The notes under the pieces were generated by a model, which was not told the DNA's origin, ran no database searches, and was given only the letters and a program-made list of their open reading frames with translations. A stretch of DNA of 53,708 bases, from assembly GCA_001579985.1 (NCBI GenBank), contig LRSR01010490.1, positions 7,562 through 61,269 of the forward strand, in the 5' to 3' direction. Within the stretch, counting starts at the first letter, position 1, and every line of letters begins with the position of its first letter. Below are positions 21,320 through 32,778 of the stretch, in pieces. This DNA is from Hypsibius dujardini (Eukaryota > Tardigrada > Eutardigrada > Parachela > Hypsibiidae). A program made the position numbers and the translations under genes.

Positions 21320-22754
21320 CTGTGAAAGATGATACCATTCAGGCCGAGTTACCAGAATTATTCAATGTTTACCATTAACTGATCTCACTAGAGAGTTGTT
21401 TCACATGTATTTTGAGACGTTGAAAAAGATTGATGTACCTAATGTAACATTTAGACTAGTTAGAAATCGCAAACCAACTAAAAAAATGATAGGCAACTTA
21501 ATTTTTTTGAGTTTAGATTATGTAACTGATTTATTGGTATTACTATTGTTACATGCGTTTATAAACTGCTCTGTAAATACGCAAATTCAAGTTTCATTTA
21601 CTTAAGATTTACCTGAAAACAAATTAAGCAAAATTTAAATTATCCAACTGAAGGTAGATCCGACTAAAACGTTACTAAAAGGTTTGGATTCTACTAAAAA
21701 CTAAAATAAATAGTTTCCGTAACCAATTGGTATATCTCCGAAAGATCGAATCCATTGAAAAAAATTAGTTTCTTCTATTCCTAGTAATTTCCTAATAATA
21801 GCCATGTGAAGGTGCATTCATATTTATTCTGTCAACCGAAAAGTGTAAAAAATAGTGAAATAAATGGAGTTTTTAGCCAATAATCCTTGATGACAGACGG
21901 TGAGATCACCAGAACTCCGAACTAGATTTCAATTATAGCCCAATTATATTGCCCGATTCAATTATAGCCCGATGCATATTGCGCTTATAGTTTTTTGTGA
22001 CTTTTGCGACTTGGATTTGTCCCGGCGACAAATTTTGCCCATTTGGCTCTCCATAGTAACCAATCATCTAACTTTTCTAGTCTTTCTTAAAAATGAGAAA
22101 TGCAACATCTGAAACGGCCGTTTTGCGTAATTTTCTTTGGGCATACATAATCACTGACCATTTGGGACCTCTGAAAATTCTTTCAGGATGAAAAATTCAA
22201 TCGCTCAAGATAGGCGAAATTCTTCGAAATCTTCATATCCTGGAACGTTTCATTTTTCATCGAGATCACATTGTACAGCAAATTCTGGCCAATCTTGAAC
22301 TCCATGCGGGCTTACGGATCACATTGAAACTTTAAATACTCTGGAGTCGATGAAAACTTGTTTCTAAAAATGCGTAGGCAGCGTAGACCCAGAAGACGTC
22401 ATTGATGCCTCAAAGAGCTCGTCTGCTACGACTGCCTGCAGCATCTTCATGGTTCAACCGATTGCTTTGCTTTTTTTCTATAATACCAACTATCATGTAC
22501 CTACAGTTTTATAGTTTACAATTTAAATTTAAAAATCATGGAATTTTTCGGTAAATTTTCAAACGAGGGACACTTTTTCATTTGATGTATCTTTTAATAT
22601 CTCAAAATAAGATACGTTTCGTTGCAAATTTTCAAAATCTCAGAGGGGATAATACTCCCGAGAAATCAGGATTTTCCAATGGAGTAAGCACCAGCAGGAT
22701 GCAAAGCATTTGAGGTTTGAATTTTTAGGAAAAGCGTTCTTCTAAAAAGTTAGT
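21320..22754. other. B2 intron remnant and an unmatched insertion
   Basis: 21320 to about 22010 is decaying class B intron e3-e2 (CTAGTAATTTCCTAATAATA is shared with B1). From about 22010 to 22754 the sequence has no relative in this window and no long open frame; it interrupts the class B homology, which resumes with e10. Confidence 0.45.
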
Positions 22755-23385
22755 TTCTACCCGGTAGACTGGTCGAGACAACTGGGTAAACGTTCTGTTG
22801 AGAATCAGCTGCCGAAAGTTAATACCATTTTGCACGTCCATTTCCAGACGTGAAATATCTCGTATCCCCTGAACATTAATCGTTAAGCGTTCCTTATTTA
22901 GATTCGCAAGATCGTAAAAGTGTAAAAAATAGGTTTTTATGGGTCATGGCAAAAAAATTTCATAATTCAACCAAATGTACTTTAGAGCTTGGTATTGTTG
23001 TTAAACTGGTTTTAAAAAAAATTCTTTATGAATGCGGATTAAATAGGAAACAGCAAAGTAATACTTTCTCTGTCAGGTAAATATTTCTTCCTAGGAACAC
23101 ATCATTATGGAAAGACAATTTCTCACCATTCAAACTTAAAAATGCGATGAATCATCTTCAGTAAATGGTCATTACTTCAAATGCGGAAGTAGTTACGTCA
23201 TTCAGCTGGAAAAAGCAGAAACCATAAACGTCTTGAAACCGTCATGAGAAGCAGAAGCTCATTTAGGTCGTTACAGACCGGAAGCATGACCCTTCATCTT
23301 AGGAACAGGGGGTGGAGGGGAGGCTCATTAAAGGTCGGACATTCACATTTTACTTGTCTTTGTGGCCACCCAAGACAGTAAGGAA
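22755..23385 (-). pseudogene. Class B fragment (e10, e9) ending in a chimeric junction
   Basis: e10 about 22763-22868 keeps LEMDVQNGINFRQLILNRTF but lacks its FIGPK end. e9 23155-23205 keeps DVTTSAFEVMTIY, then a stop; its donor GTGAGT has become ATGATT. From about 23336 a 50-bp snippet of class B e4 (TTGTCTTTGTGGCCACCCAA) is joined directly to class A e7 at about 23385-23390. Confidence 0.75.
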
Positions 23386-25428
23386 TCCTTCCGAATGAAT
23401 AGCGGGTGAGCGTGGTGCAATGAAGATCTAGGGACGCACATGTGCGGTTAATATTACGTCGAACGTGTAACCCAAAATTTTTTTTTATTTCTTTTTATGT
23501 GATACAGACAGTCTGGCACAAACATAATCTCCGCTGGTCATGTTGAGCCTGTCTGCTGTGATCTATAAGAAAAACATTCATTTGAATGGTACAGCCAGTT
23601 TCCATAAAATTTAAGTCATATTTAACGTTAATAATTCAATAGAAAATAGTAATAATTGTTTTGAACAATATTTTGAATAGTTCAAATAGTTTTCATAATT
23701 CTCATAGTTCTGATCATTTTATACAATTCGAATAATTTCATAAATTTAGTAATTTTATTACTTTTGTTATGGTTAGAATGTTTAACAATTTTAATAATGA
23801 CAATATGCATTTTGGTATATAATGCTTTTAACAATTATAATAATTTTAGCATAAATAAAACTTCATGCACCATATATGTATTTGGAAAGATTTATTCGTA
23901 CCATGACATTCCACAGTCTGCGTGCGGTTGCCACAAACAGCAAGATAACTGCAAGGCCAATGAACTGTGTTTATCGTCTGCGATAAATTTATCATAATTC
24001 AACATTACCTCGACTTTTGGTTCCCGCTGTCTGTAGTATACCTTCATAACTTTCGTTGTCTGCGGTTCGGGCACCAAAATACAAGACATTTAAATCGTCA
24101 ATCTGGGAGCTCTTTCTGAGGATATTAATGAAGCCATTGCACGTGGTGATATAAAATAGCGTGTTATCCCCTCGGCTGAGATTCACATCCTCGCACAACA
24201 AACTAACGATCGACCATGAATATTGCTCGAGTAAGGCCAGCGTCGCTCGTACTAGACTCAATTGGTCAGACGATGGAAAGGTCACAACCGTGGGGAACCG
24301 GTGGGTGTTTGTCAGTGACAAATCCACCGCTATACTAAAAATGATCGTTTATGTTTTTGCAAGATAAAGGTTTACAGCGTCTTTCTTTGAGTAACTCACA
24401 CTGCCATCAAGGGAACATCCCATTCTGTGTATGAAAAGAAAAACAAGTACTCAACTTCTGCCACTAAGAGAAACATTTGTGCATTTAATGATGGCTCTTT
24501 TCTGTTTACCTCTAGCAAAATCGCCTAAAGCGATAACTTCGAGACCGCATCCTAAATTTGAAACAAGTTATGGAGTTATACTCACACGTCAGTAAGGTAA
24601 GGAGCAACACGAGATGGCGCAAAAAAAATAGTCGATTAATCCGTTTTTTTATTTAGCTAAAACTTAGTGACTAAGAATCTTCAGTTTAATCTATTTGTGA
24701 TCAAGATTTTAAATTTAGTTCTGGTGAAATACGATAAATAATTTTATGAAGCATTTTTCAGGTAAAATCTTTAGTGAATAATTAGTCAATGACATTTTAG
24801 TTCAGTTTCGATTTAGTTTTTTTGTTTAGTTTTGCCTTTCCAATCTTTGATCAATGCGCAAATGAGAAAATATATTTCAAAATAAATTTCCAACAATTTG
24901 TCAAAGGGTCTGGAAGCAGCCCCTCGAACCTTTGAAGCATCACAATCCACAAGATAAACTGGTGGAGGATCCAAATTCCATACAAGTTCAAATATTTTTG
25001 CTTGGAAATGATGTTTAAGTTCAGCCAACAACTTTCAGTCTACCTGGAGCTATGAGAACTGTAAAGTCCTGTGGATTATCACGTATCAGCCGTTCCACCT
25101 CCATCGCTAATATCGGCATCAATGCAGCGGCCTCAGGACATGAGTAGGTACCGGGTTTATAGACTGATAATCGCCTGACTTGGCTCAAAGTAGTCGGAAA
25201 CGTCCGCATTGCCCGAGTCAAAGCCATGTCGTATGCTGGACTCTGTGCGAAGTAACCGTAGATTCGGTTGTCGCCAATGATGACCGTTATAATAGACACA
25301 CCTCGACGGTCATACGCGAAGATGCTGGAAATAGCCAGGTGTAGACAGACTACACAATTCAAGAGTCTGTACATTATACAAGATGTGGCATATTTTGTAT
25401 TGGAAACTTTTACAAAATAGGAACTCAA
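23386..25428 (-). pseudogene. ANF-receptor-type receptor, class A copy 2 (A2), 3'-truncated
   Basis: Exons kept: e1 25044-25374 (or to 25428), e2 24510-24551, e3 24400-24424, e4 24009-24334, e5 23902-23948, e6 23524-23562, and part of e7 (to 23427). All have normal borders and open frames (GCGLEVIALGDFAR, VILLFVATARRLW). The usual class A ATG has become ACA; start could be the in-frame Met at 25374 (MYRLLNCVVCLHLAISS, still a signal peptide) or one at 25428. Exons e7-e14 are replaced by class B debris, so no transmembrane part remains. A secreted N-lobe product is conceivable but unlikely. Confidence 0.85.
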
Positions 25429-25713
25429 TTCCTCAATTTAAGCAAAGATCCTGCGCTGTGTATTAATGTGTCGGCGCGCTTATATGGTTTCAGAAACAGT
25501 TGATCTGCAAGTAAAGTGTTCTGATACTATATTGGAAACGGCATCATGAAGCGTACTTGAAATAAAATTGAGCATTTGTGCGTGTTACGTGTGATCACAT
25601 GATTGACATGATTGGATTGTTGCGTATGACCATGCAGTCTTTGCTACATGTGCTCCCATCTGGCTGACAAGCTCTCTCCTAATCGTGGTTTTACACCTAC
25701 CGCCTTTTGGGTG

Positions 25714-26322
25714 TAGTAGCGGATTGATAATTGGGCCATCGGTTGCCCCCCCCCCTCCCCCCCCTGAGCGAGGAGATAAAAATAATTCAGACTTTTTACT
25801 TTTCTACGTTTTGAAGCCTGCCTCCACTCCGAGCGAGGGGCAGACATATTTTGGCTTTTGCCGTGCGTCTTAAAGTTCGCGGGGGGTGAGTTAGTACTAC
25901 AAACACACCCCCTCTCGCCCCGCCCCTTTTCTGTTTTACGGTTACAAAAAGAAATAAAAAAGTTGATGGATTTCGAAAGCCCATCTGTTCCTCAGTCTCT
26001 AAGTGTAAACCTTTACGTTTGGATATTGTTCAAGCAGATAATGTGATCAAAATTCCAGGGGGAAAAGGAAAAGAGGCGAATGGGTTTTTTTTGCTCAAGA
26101 TTAATACGGGCATTGTCTAATAATCGGAGCTAATTTTGTGTGTGATGAGAAAACATAGAGGATTTGAGGAGAAATCAAGTTTTACTTTATTGTGTTAGGG
26201 CACAACAAACGGCCTCAAATATTTGAAAACGGGGTACAAACAGGGTGGGAAGCGGTGGAGAACTTCTAGCCTGCCAAATCTAAATTTTTTTTCTGATCCA
26301 AGCCGACTTCAATTCGCCACTG
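25714..26322. mobile_element. hAT-like MITE upstream of A2
   Basis: Starts TAGTAGCGGATTGATAATTG and ends CCGACTTCAATTCGCCACTG, imperfect inverted copies. Flanks TTTGGGTG and TTTGTGCG match at 6 of 8 bases, as an aged 8-bp target duplication. Same element and site as 36626-37370 (A3). Confidence 0.7.
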
Positions 26323-26889
26323 TTTGTGCGTGTGTAAGTTCACATTACACCTACTTTTAAAGGTAGGTTCCTTGCTGAAGGCTTTATTCCGAACGGGGAA
26401 CCTTTCTCTGCTGGCTGTAAATTGCAAGCATATCCAGTACATCGGTACATCGGTACAAGGGTGACATCGACATTTATCGCAAACGTAATGATACTTTGCT
26501 TGTTATCGCAAATTTGGGGCTCTCAATCGATTGAGTTCAAAATTCGCACAGAAATTGTAGTCGTTCGAACATATTGAATTATGATGCTGACAGAAGGACA
26601 TGTTATTTTTGGGATCGGGTTGTGAGGAGAAATTTCAAAGTACCGGAAACAATAGATATTCATTTTCACCGTTAAAACGGCAACTTTAAATTAGTTCAGT
26701 TTGACATATTTAACATCACTCAATTCAAAAATTCAATTTTTAACCATTTGGCACCGACACAGTTTTTTAGAAAACTGGTGATTGAAAGCAACCAACTAAC
26801 CATTTGAGTGTATTGGATAACGCTCCGCCCTCTGATTTCAATGAATGTCGATGGTGACCAAATTCAAATCAAATTCTAGATCGCATTGT

Positions 26890-28330
26890 GTTAAGAAATT
26901 ATGTTTGAACTTTTAGAGAAGTTACTGTTTCTGTGGTGAGAAGAAGTTTCTATTGTTTCCGGCATTTGGATATTTGTCCCGGGCAAACCAGATACCGCAA
27001 ACCGATTTGCCTTTTTGCAAAAATCTTCCCACTTGTTTGAAATACCACTAAGGGTCTCTCGCTTGTGTTGGGTCAACGTGCTCGAAGTATTTTCCGCATA
27101 ACTGCATACCACAAAAGTGAAGACGCGTATTCCCGATGATTCATGTAGGTACTGCGTGTATTATTCGACCGGTGCATTTTGTGCCTTAGCATGGCTTTAT
27201 CTCCTTCGACAAAGCTCAGTTCATATTTTTGTGTCTCTTCATATGGGCTGCCATTGATTTTTTGTGGCTGCTCGTGTATGTGCAGTAAGGATAGGAACAT
27301 AGTTCACTCTTTGCAACAAAAACTGAGTCATCCAACGGAATTTATACGTTGCATATGTAAAGCTTCTTTTACCTTTAGTTCCGAAGTGGGTCAAAACGTT
27401 CCATAGCAAGTACCGCCTAACTAGTGTGGATTAGGTGCATCCCGAATAGGCACAGCGCTGTAACTTGGCTCCTAGTTCAGTTTCTGCTAATCAGATGTAG
27501 TCTTGGCACAAAACCATTGTTTTTACACAATGGCAGTGAGCATTAGTAGGAGATAGGTCCAGAACTGCTGGGTGACTCGTACATTGGCGCTGCATTTACG
27601 AGAATTAATTCACTTAATCTGTCTGCCCACCCTATCTATGTATTTGGCTCTGCCTGCTAGTCTGTCTCTCTGTCTGTTAGCTGGCCTATCTGCTTGATGG
27701 GCTGTGTGTTTTTTGTGTTTTTTGTTTGTCTGAATATCTACCTGACTATCTGTTGGTCTATCCTGTCAGTCTGTCTACCCACGTGTTTGTCTTAGGGCCT
27801 ACTCTCTTACTCGATTCCAAAGCAGATATTTTTTTAACTCACTTTTTTACAGTTTCGTTTGTCCCCCGCCCCAAAAAATTGTCAATGAGGGCTCATACCT
27901 GTGGCATGTCTGTTCAATACTTGCTTCTTTAGTTGACGAAGACGTTGAGCGGTATAGTCGCAATCCGTCCGCGAGCACTTCAACGTTCTCTCGTCTTACA
28001 GTCCGATTCACTTGTCGCGCACATTCAGTTTGCAACCTTCATCACATACATGTACCTGTATGCTTTAGCATGTGGATCCGCAAGAACCTCTATCCGTTAG
28101 GTCGCATAGGAGCAATTAGGTGCTTGTTAAGCATAGGACACCGGAAACAAACCAATAAAATCCCGTGGGGACAATTCAGGGAACCGACGTAACATCAATT
28201 ATACTCACCCGAATGGATTTTAAGGTGTTCCTTGGAGTGACCTGTTGTTCCGGCACAATATGAGCATCTCTTCAACCTGCATGCGTGGGGCTTCTTTCTT
28301 GAATTCCAATTCATATGAAACCACCGGCTC
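26890..28330 (-). pseudogene. C2H2 zinc-finger gene fragment, copy Z3
   Basis: ZF-a (about 28216-28300): KKPHACRLKRCSYCAG and HLKIHSG, C-x4-C-x12-H-x3-H, followed by a good GTGAGT donor. ZF-b (about 27901-27990): LKCSRTDCDYTAQR, first His replaced. ZF-c (about 27410-27520): LQRCAYSGCT then a stop (TAC to TAA). ZF-d (about 27200-27310): CSYPYCTYTSSHKK and HMKRH, a complete finger, but its acceptor CAG has become CAA and a stop follows. A further finger-like scrap (SSTLTQHKRE) is at about 27050-27085. Best-preserved fingers of the four copies, yet not one continuous gene. Confidence 0.65.
27616..27790 (+). repeat. Degenerate (TCTG)n microsatellite, Z3
   Basis: Interrupted CTGT/CTAT repeats in the intron next to ZF-b, matching the tracts in Z1, Z2 and Z4. 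Confidence 0.7.
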
Positions 28331-29946
28331 CAGAGGTTAATTACGCCTAATATGGTGTTAGTGAAGTTTCACGTTCTACCTGATTGGATTTTCTTGAAAT
28401 GCTACCTAAATGGATCTGCAACCTGATATTGTGAGCTATTGAATCGTCAGCCAGAATCAAAACGTTTTCGGTAGGTCAATCTCCCAACTTTGGTAGGCAG
28501 ACTTATACGGTAAAAAACTCAAAAAACACGACTGGAAAATGATAAACCAAAACTCGACACGAAATTTGTCACCCAGAAAAAGATGAGCAGAAGACACAGA
28601 ACCAGCCCAAAAAGTTTGGAAATAAGATAAATATGAATATCAACCTAAAATAATTATTGGCAGTTAATCAATACGAGTAATTGTGATATTATACGAATAC
28701 AATACGATTAAATGAAATTATGTGGAAGGTAGATAAGAGTAAATGATAATAAATGCAAATAAATGCAGTTAAATTTTCACGCCATATCTCCTTTACACAA
28801 AGCACCTAGCTGTCGAAATCTTGATTAACGTTCACCAATTTCTCGACGCGTTTCCAGTTCATGCAAGTGTCTCGGCGGAGACGGAGAGCAGCTTGATTTC
28901 TCCAGAGCTTTCAGCGGGTGCGCCCACACCAAACAACTTCTTTCTGATGGCAGACTTGTCCACACTACTGATTCGACTTGGTTAGAGGGAACTCTTTAAA
29001 ACCCACGGACGTAGACTATACACTCCGGAAAAAAATTATCCGAGACCGAAGAGCGAGCAAGACTCTCGGTACGGCTATCAAATCTAGCGTAGCACAAAAG
29101 GAAAGAATAAAGAAGGGAAAAGAGAATATTACTACCGGCTGTTTGGACTGTCCGCATATGCACATTACATCTGATAGTATACCAGAGAAGACAAGAGACA
29201 AGAGAGAAACAAGGTAGCCAAGAGTTAATGGAAAAATAAAGAAAGTAACTAATAGAAGATAACAATTAAGATATAATGGACTACTAATGATAATGATAAT
29301 AGCTACTCAATGATATAGCTAGGCGCGACAAATGATGTAGGAGTACTGAGAGCAGGAAGAGATATTTCCGTCTGCAGGGCTTGACCTGCCAAAAGCTCCG
29401 ACTTGCTTGTACTCAGTAATCAATCTCTTGGGCATCATCATGAACAGTTGAAGCGTTGTGACGAGATCTTCACTCCTCAATTTCGCAGGGAACTATAGTT
29501 TTGAAGCTTTGATTTGAACATCGATTTGCATATGCTCAGGCATGCGACTACACTAACAGCAGGTCAGAAGCAACGAAATCATAGGACCTCCTTGAAGTGT
29601 GAACGCGCACCTTATTTAGATTAATTATTGATACAATGGTAAAAAATAAGTTCTATTGGGAGTCTCCGCAAAGTTCGGCTCAATTAAATTACACCCATTT
29701 TCGGGGAATGTCATGAAGTTCTAACTATTGTGATATGACCTGCAATCTCTTCAACGACCGGCTGTATTAAAAAAATGTTTTTGATTACTATGACGACCAG
29801 ATTAACAGTTTGTATGTACGATTGCCCGAAATGTTTGTGTCTATGCATGTCGCGATCAACAGTAAATCGAAATTATTATAATTTATAATTGTCCCGTCTG
29901 CAAAGTATCTTAAGAAAGAAATACCTTGCGGAGTGATAACCGTATG
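28331..29946. other. Unassigned stretch between Z3 and A fragment
   Basis: 28440-29330 has no relative in the window; a plus-strand open frame at 28978-29217 is Lys/Arg-rich and unrecognised. 29490-29640 (GATTTGCATATGCTCAGGCA) matches 17640-17760 upstream of B1, so a piece of that spacer was duplicated. Confidence 0.4.
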
Positions 29947-30112
29947 CAGTGGCAGATTGACAAATGGGTCAACATGGCTTTACACCCCGGGCGGAACGGG
30001 ATTTTTTATGCTTCTTTTATGTTGACGCTAATCCCTCCTTTCGCCGGCTCGGCGGAGGGGGAGGGCACAATTTTTCTTCAATCTCCTCCGAGCCGACCTC
30101 CAACCGCCACTG
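29947..30112. mobile_element. 166-bp hAT-like MITE, complete
   Basis: Starts CAGTGGCAGATTGACAAATG and ends GCCGACCTCCAACCGCCACTG as an inverted repeat. Flanks ACCGTATG and ACCCTTTG agree at 6 of 8 positions, the size of a hAT target duplication. Shortest full member of the family in this window. Confidence 0.7.
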
Positions 30113-30365
30113 ACCCTTTGTATATTTGGGGTGCAGTCGTGATCATACCCTTCCTCCACATCCCGTCGAAACAAACAGATGCGACGAGGTCTGCTGTTGT
30201 CACAATGAACGAATACCATATAATAATTTTCTGTCTGCTGTCTGCGGACGTACCGAATGACCGAGAGAAGATTGATTTGAAAATTTGCCATGTTGTTGTT
30301 TCATTACATCCATCCGCGACAAACAAGTGCAAATTGAAATTTTTGCGACAGTTAAGAACGTTTAA

Positions 30366-31231
30366 CACTTAGAAAGGTGCCCAGATTGAAGTGGTTAATG
30401 GCCGAAACCAGGCGCAATGCTTCGAGGAGCCACCAGGCTGATTCGTTGATACGCTAGTGAGAGAACCTATCGGCAGAAGTTGCGAGTTGTTTTACTGTAA
30501 TTTGTACTCATTTTAACAACGCCTCTTCAATTACCATTACCAAAAAGTCCACCTTCAAATATGAAGCTGACAAGAACAATAAGAACAGCAGCGACTGTTG
30601 CGACAACTAATTTTTCTGAAATAGCGTGACAGCTGATAATGTAACATTCCGTTTCCTCGAAAAAAGACACATCATAAACTTATATAAGCAGCCGATGCAG
30701 CGGTCACCGCGAAATCCGCAAACGGATGGGTTAACTGGGGGTAGAGATCGACATCCGCGCGCGACGCGGAAATAACGCACTGCTCCGCGTAGAAAAATAG
30801 TTAATGTTTCCGCGTCGCGTCAGAGCTGAACCGCTCCGTTCTGCGCCGCGTATTCCAAGAAACAGCGCCTAATTCCTGAATCAGTCAGTGTACGGTTGAT
30901 TAGTTGATTAGCTAGTGATCAGTGGTGGTTCCCTAAGGAGATGTTGATCATTGATTTTGAATCTCTTATACCGATCTGTTTCAGAAGCTAAAAAAGTGAT
31001 AAATTTTCTACTTCAGTTTATTTTCGCGTCACGTTGCAGTTTTTTTATCCGCGTCGCACCGCGTCGCTTTCTAAAACTGTGTTTTCCGCGTCGTTCCGCG
31101 TAGACTTAAACTTCCTAAATTCCGCGCGATTCCGCGCCGCGTAAAATTTGAAACAGTTTTTCCGCGTCCGCGTAGGAAAAGTCGCGCGATGTCGATCTCT
31201 AACTGGGGGACGGTTTCGACAACGCCATTTG
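30366..31231 (-). pseudogene. Class A receptor 3' fragment (e12-e14) split by a transposon
   Basis: e12 (about 30684-30741 and 31202-31231) reads NPSVCGFRGDRCIG but is cut by the 460-bp element, and its donor GGTAAG has become TATAAG. e13 30541-30615 keeps the TM helix (VVATVAAVLIVLVSFIF) but is 1 nt short, shifting the frame. e14 has an in-frame TAG at 30454-30456 before INESAWWLLEALRL. At about 31232 class A homology stops and class B intron sequence begins. Confidence 0.85.
30742..31201. mobile_element. 460-bp CpG-rich MITE with perfect 8-bp target duplication
   Basis: Termini TAGAGATCGACAT and, reversed, TAGAGATCGACAT (13 bp identical, then GCGCG-rich on both sides). ACTGGGGG stands on each side. 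The intact e12 of A3 and A4 shows the empty site. The interior is packed with CCGCGTCGC-type words, in strong contrast to the AT-rich background. No ORF. The 8-bp duplication suggests a hAT-superfamily origin. Confidence 0.9.
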
Positions 31232-31383
31232 CTTCTACAAATGATAAAGAATGATAGTTGCTATCTCTTGGAAATGTTTGTCTAACAACAGGTTGATAAA
31301 AAAAATAAAACTGAAAGAATACCGATTAATAACGAATGACCAAAAGAGTATTATAATTAGGAGGCTATTTTCAATATGCATAC

Positions 31384-32271
31384 CATGAAGTCACGTAATT
31401 TTGGGTCCGTGGAAATATAGAGTACGATAACTTCTGAGAGAGAGAGATCAAAGAGAATCATTAATCACTCGTTTGGTATGAGGTAAGGGCACTGGAATGG
31501 GCTACTTCACTTTCCCGCACACTAGAATGGGTCACCTTCGATTCAAAACTTCCCCGTAGGTTTTTGCTATTAACAAGAAACGACAGTAAATAATCGATAA
31601 CCCGGTGGAACGTGTATCGGATATGAAAAAATTGTGTAGGAACATGTTTAAAAACCAAATAATTAGACGGTTGGAAAAAGCTCACTATAGAGGATGCTGA
31701 TTATGCAGTAACTCATCTGTTTTCCATTAATATGCGACAGAGCCGCCCGGTGGCCCATTCCAGGGTACGGAAATTTAAGTGGCCCTTCCCTCATTGTTGA
31801 AATTTTTTCATTTGTACTGTTACCTCGGCTCTGGGTTGCGGCATTGCGTAGAACACTGCTGTAAGCATCTAAATCGCCTTCTTTGACTTTCAGGTCAAAG
31901 TGCTGGACATTCAAATTGTACTTGCATTTCTGGCCACCCAATACAGTGAGGAACCTTCGACACGCGGTTATGTAATACACTTCCCCTCGGAGACCCTCAG
32001 ATTTTATTCTTCGCAAATGAGGTTTACTGTCGTCTAGGAAAACCGATCCAACAGAAACATGATCACCCGGATCAGGGTTATTTGATCAGATGAGGGAAAG
32101 GCCACGATGGTGGGATAACTTTTTGCGTTTGTCAGAGACTGGTCAATTGCAATCCTAGCAGGAAAAAGTACATTTTGCGAAAATATCTAGTATTTCAATC
32201 CCCCTTTTGTGCACCAGTTAATTACGGTGTTGTTTTAGGCACTTACGTTGCGAGAAGAGGCACATTCTATT
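31384..32271 (-). pseudogene. Class B receptor fragment B3 (e5, e4, e3)
   Basis: e5 31384-31430 (VIVLYISTDPKLRDF). e4 31824-32154 is 331 bp instead of 332 (a lost base near 31983) and has TAG for the Trp in RFSW. e3 32247-32271 also has TAG for Trp. A 317-bp insertion lies between e5 and e4. Bounded by class A sequence on both sides (31232 and about 32440). Confidence 0.85.
31478..31794. mobile_element. 317-bp inverted-repeat insertion in B3
   Basis: Ends ATGAGGTAAGGGC and, reversed, ATGAGGGAAGGGC; a second inverted match is CTGGAATGGGC. B1 and B4 lack it (TTTGGTAGTTAAACATTTT or similar is continuous). I could not define a target duplication. Confidence 0.6.
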
Positions 32272-32439
32272 CTATGAAAGATGATACCAATTATGTCGAG
32301 TTACTCGGATTATTCAGTGTGTACCACTAGTGAATTTACTAGACCGTTGTCGAATTTATGTCCTCTGTTTCGAGACCTTCAGAAAATTGATGTACCTAAA
32401 GTAACACTTGTACTAACTAGGAATGGTGAACAAAACTAA

Positions 32440-32600
32440 ACAAATTGGTTCCCCCTCGATCCTCTAGATGTCCCAGGATTGAGGGGGGAACAAATTCGTT
32501 AAGCTTTTTCTGTGATGAAGCTTGCTCCCTCGCCGGGCAAGGGGAGGGAATTTTGCATTTTTTTTTGCCCCCCCCCACCCTCGCCGGGTCGGCGGCGGGT
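32440..32600. mobile_element. Remnant of hAT-like GC-rich MITE
   Basis: C-tracts and CCTCGCCGGG words typical of the interiors of the CAGTGGCGG elements, without recognisable termini. It marks the junction between B3 debris and the 3' flank of A3. Confidence 0.4.
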
Positions 32601-32778
32601 ATGTTGTTGTCACAGTGAACGATTATCAGTTTATGATATTCTGTCTGCTGTCTTAGCATACGTGTACTGTACGTCCCGGATGCAACCGGCCACGATGTAA
32701 TTGACTGGGAAATTTCTCATTTTGCTGTTTCAGTACATCAAGCCGCGACAAACAAGTGCTAAACGCCCGATATAGCCA

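Noticed and set aside
29926-30372. 148-codon plus-strand ORF and two minus-strand ORFs over it
   Set aside because: They span a 166-bp MITE and unrelated flank; no domain and no conservation.
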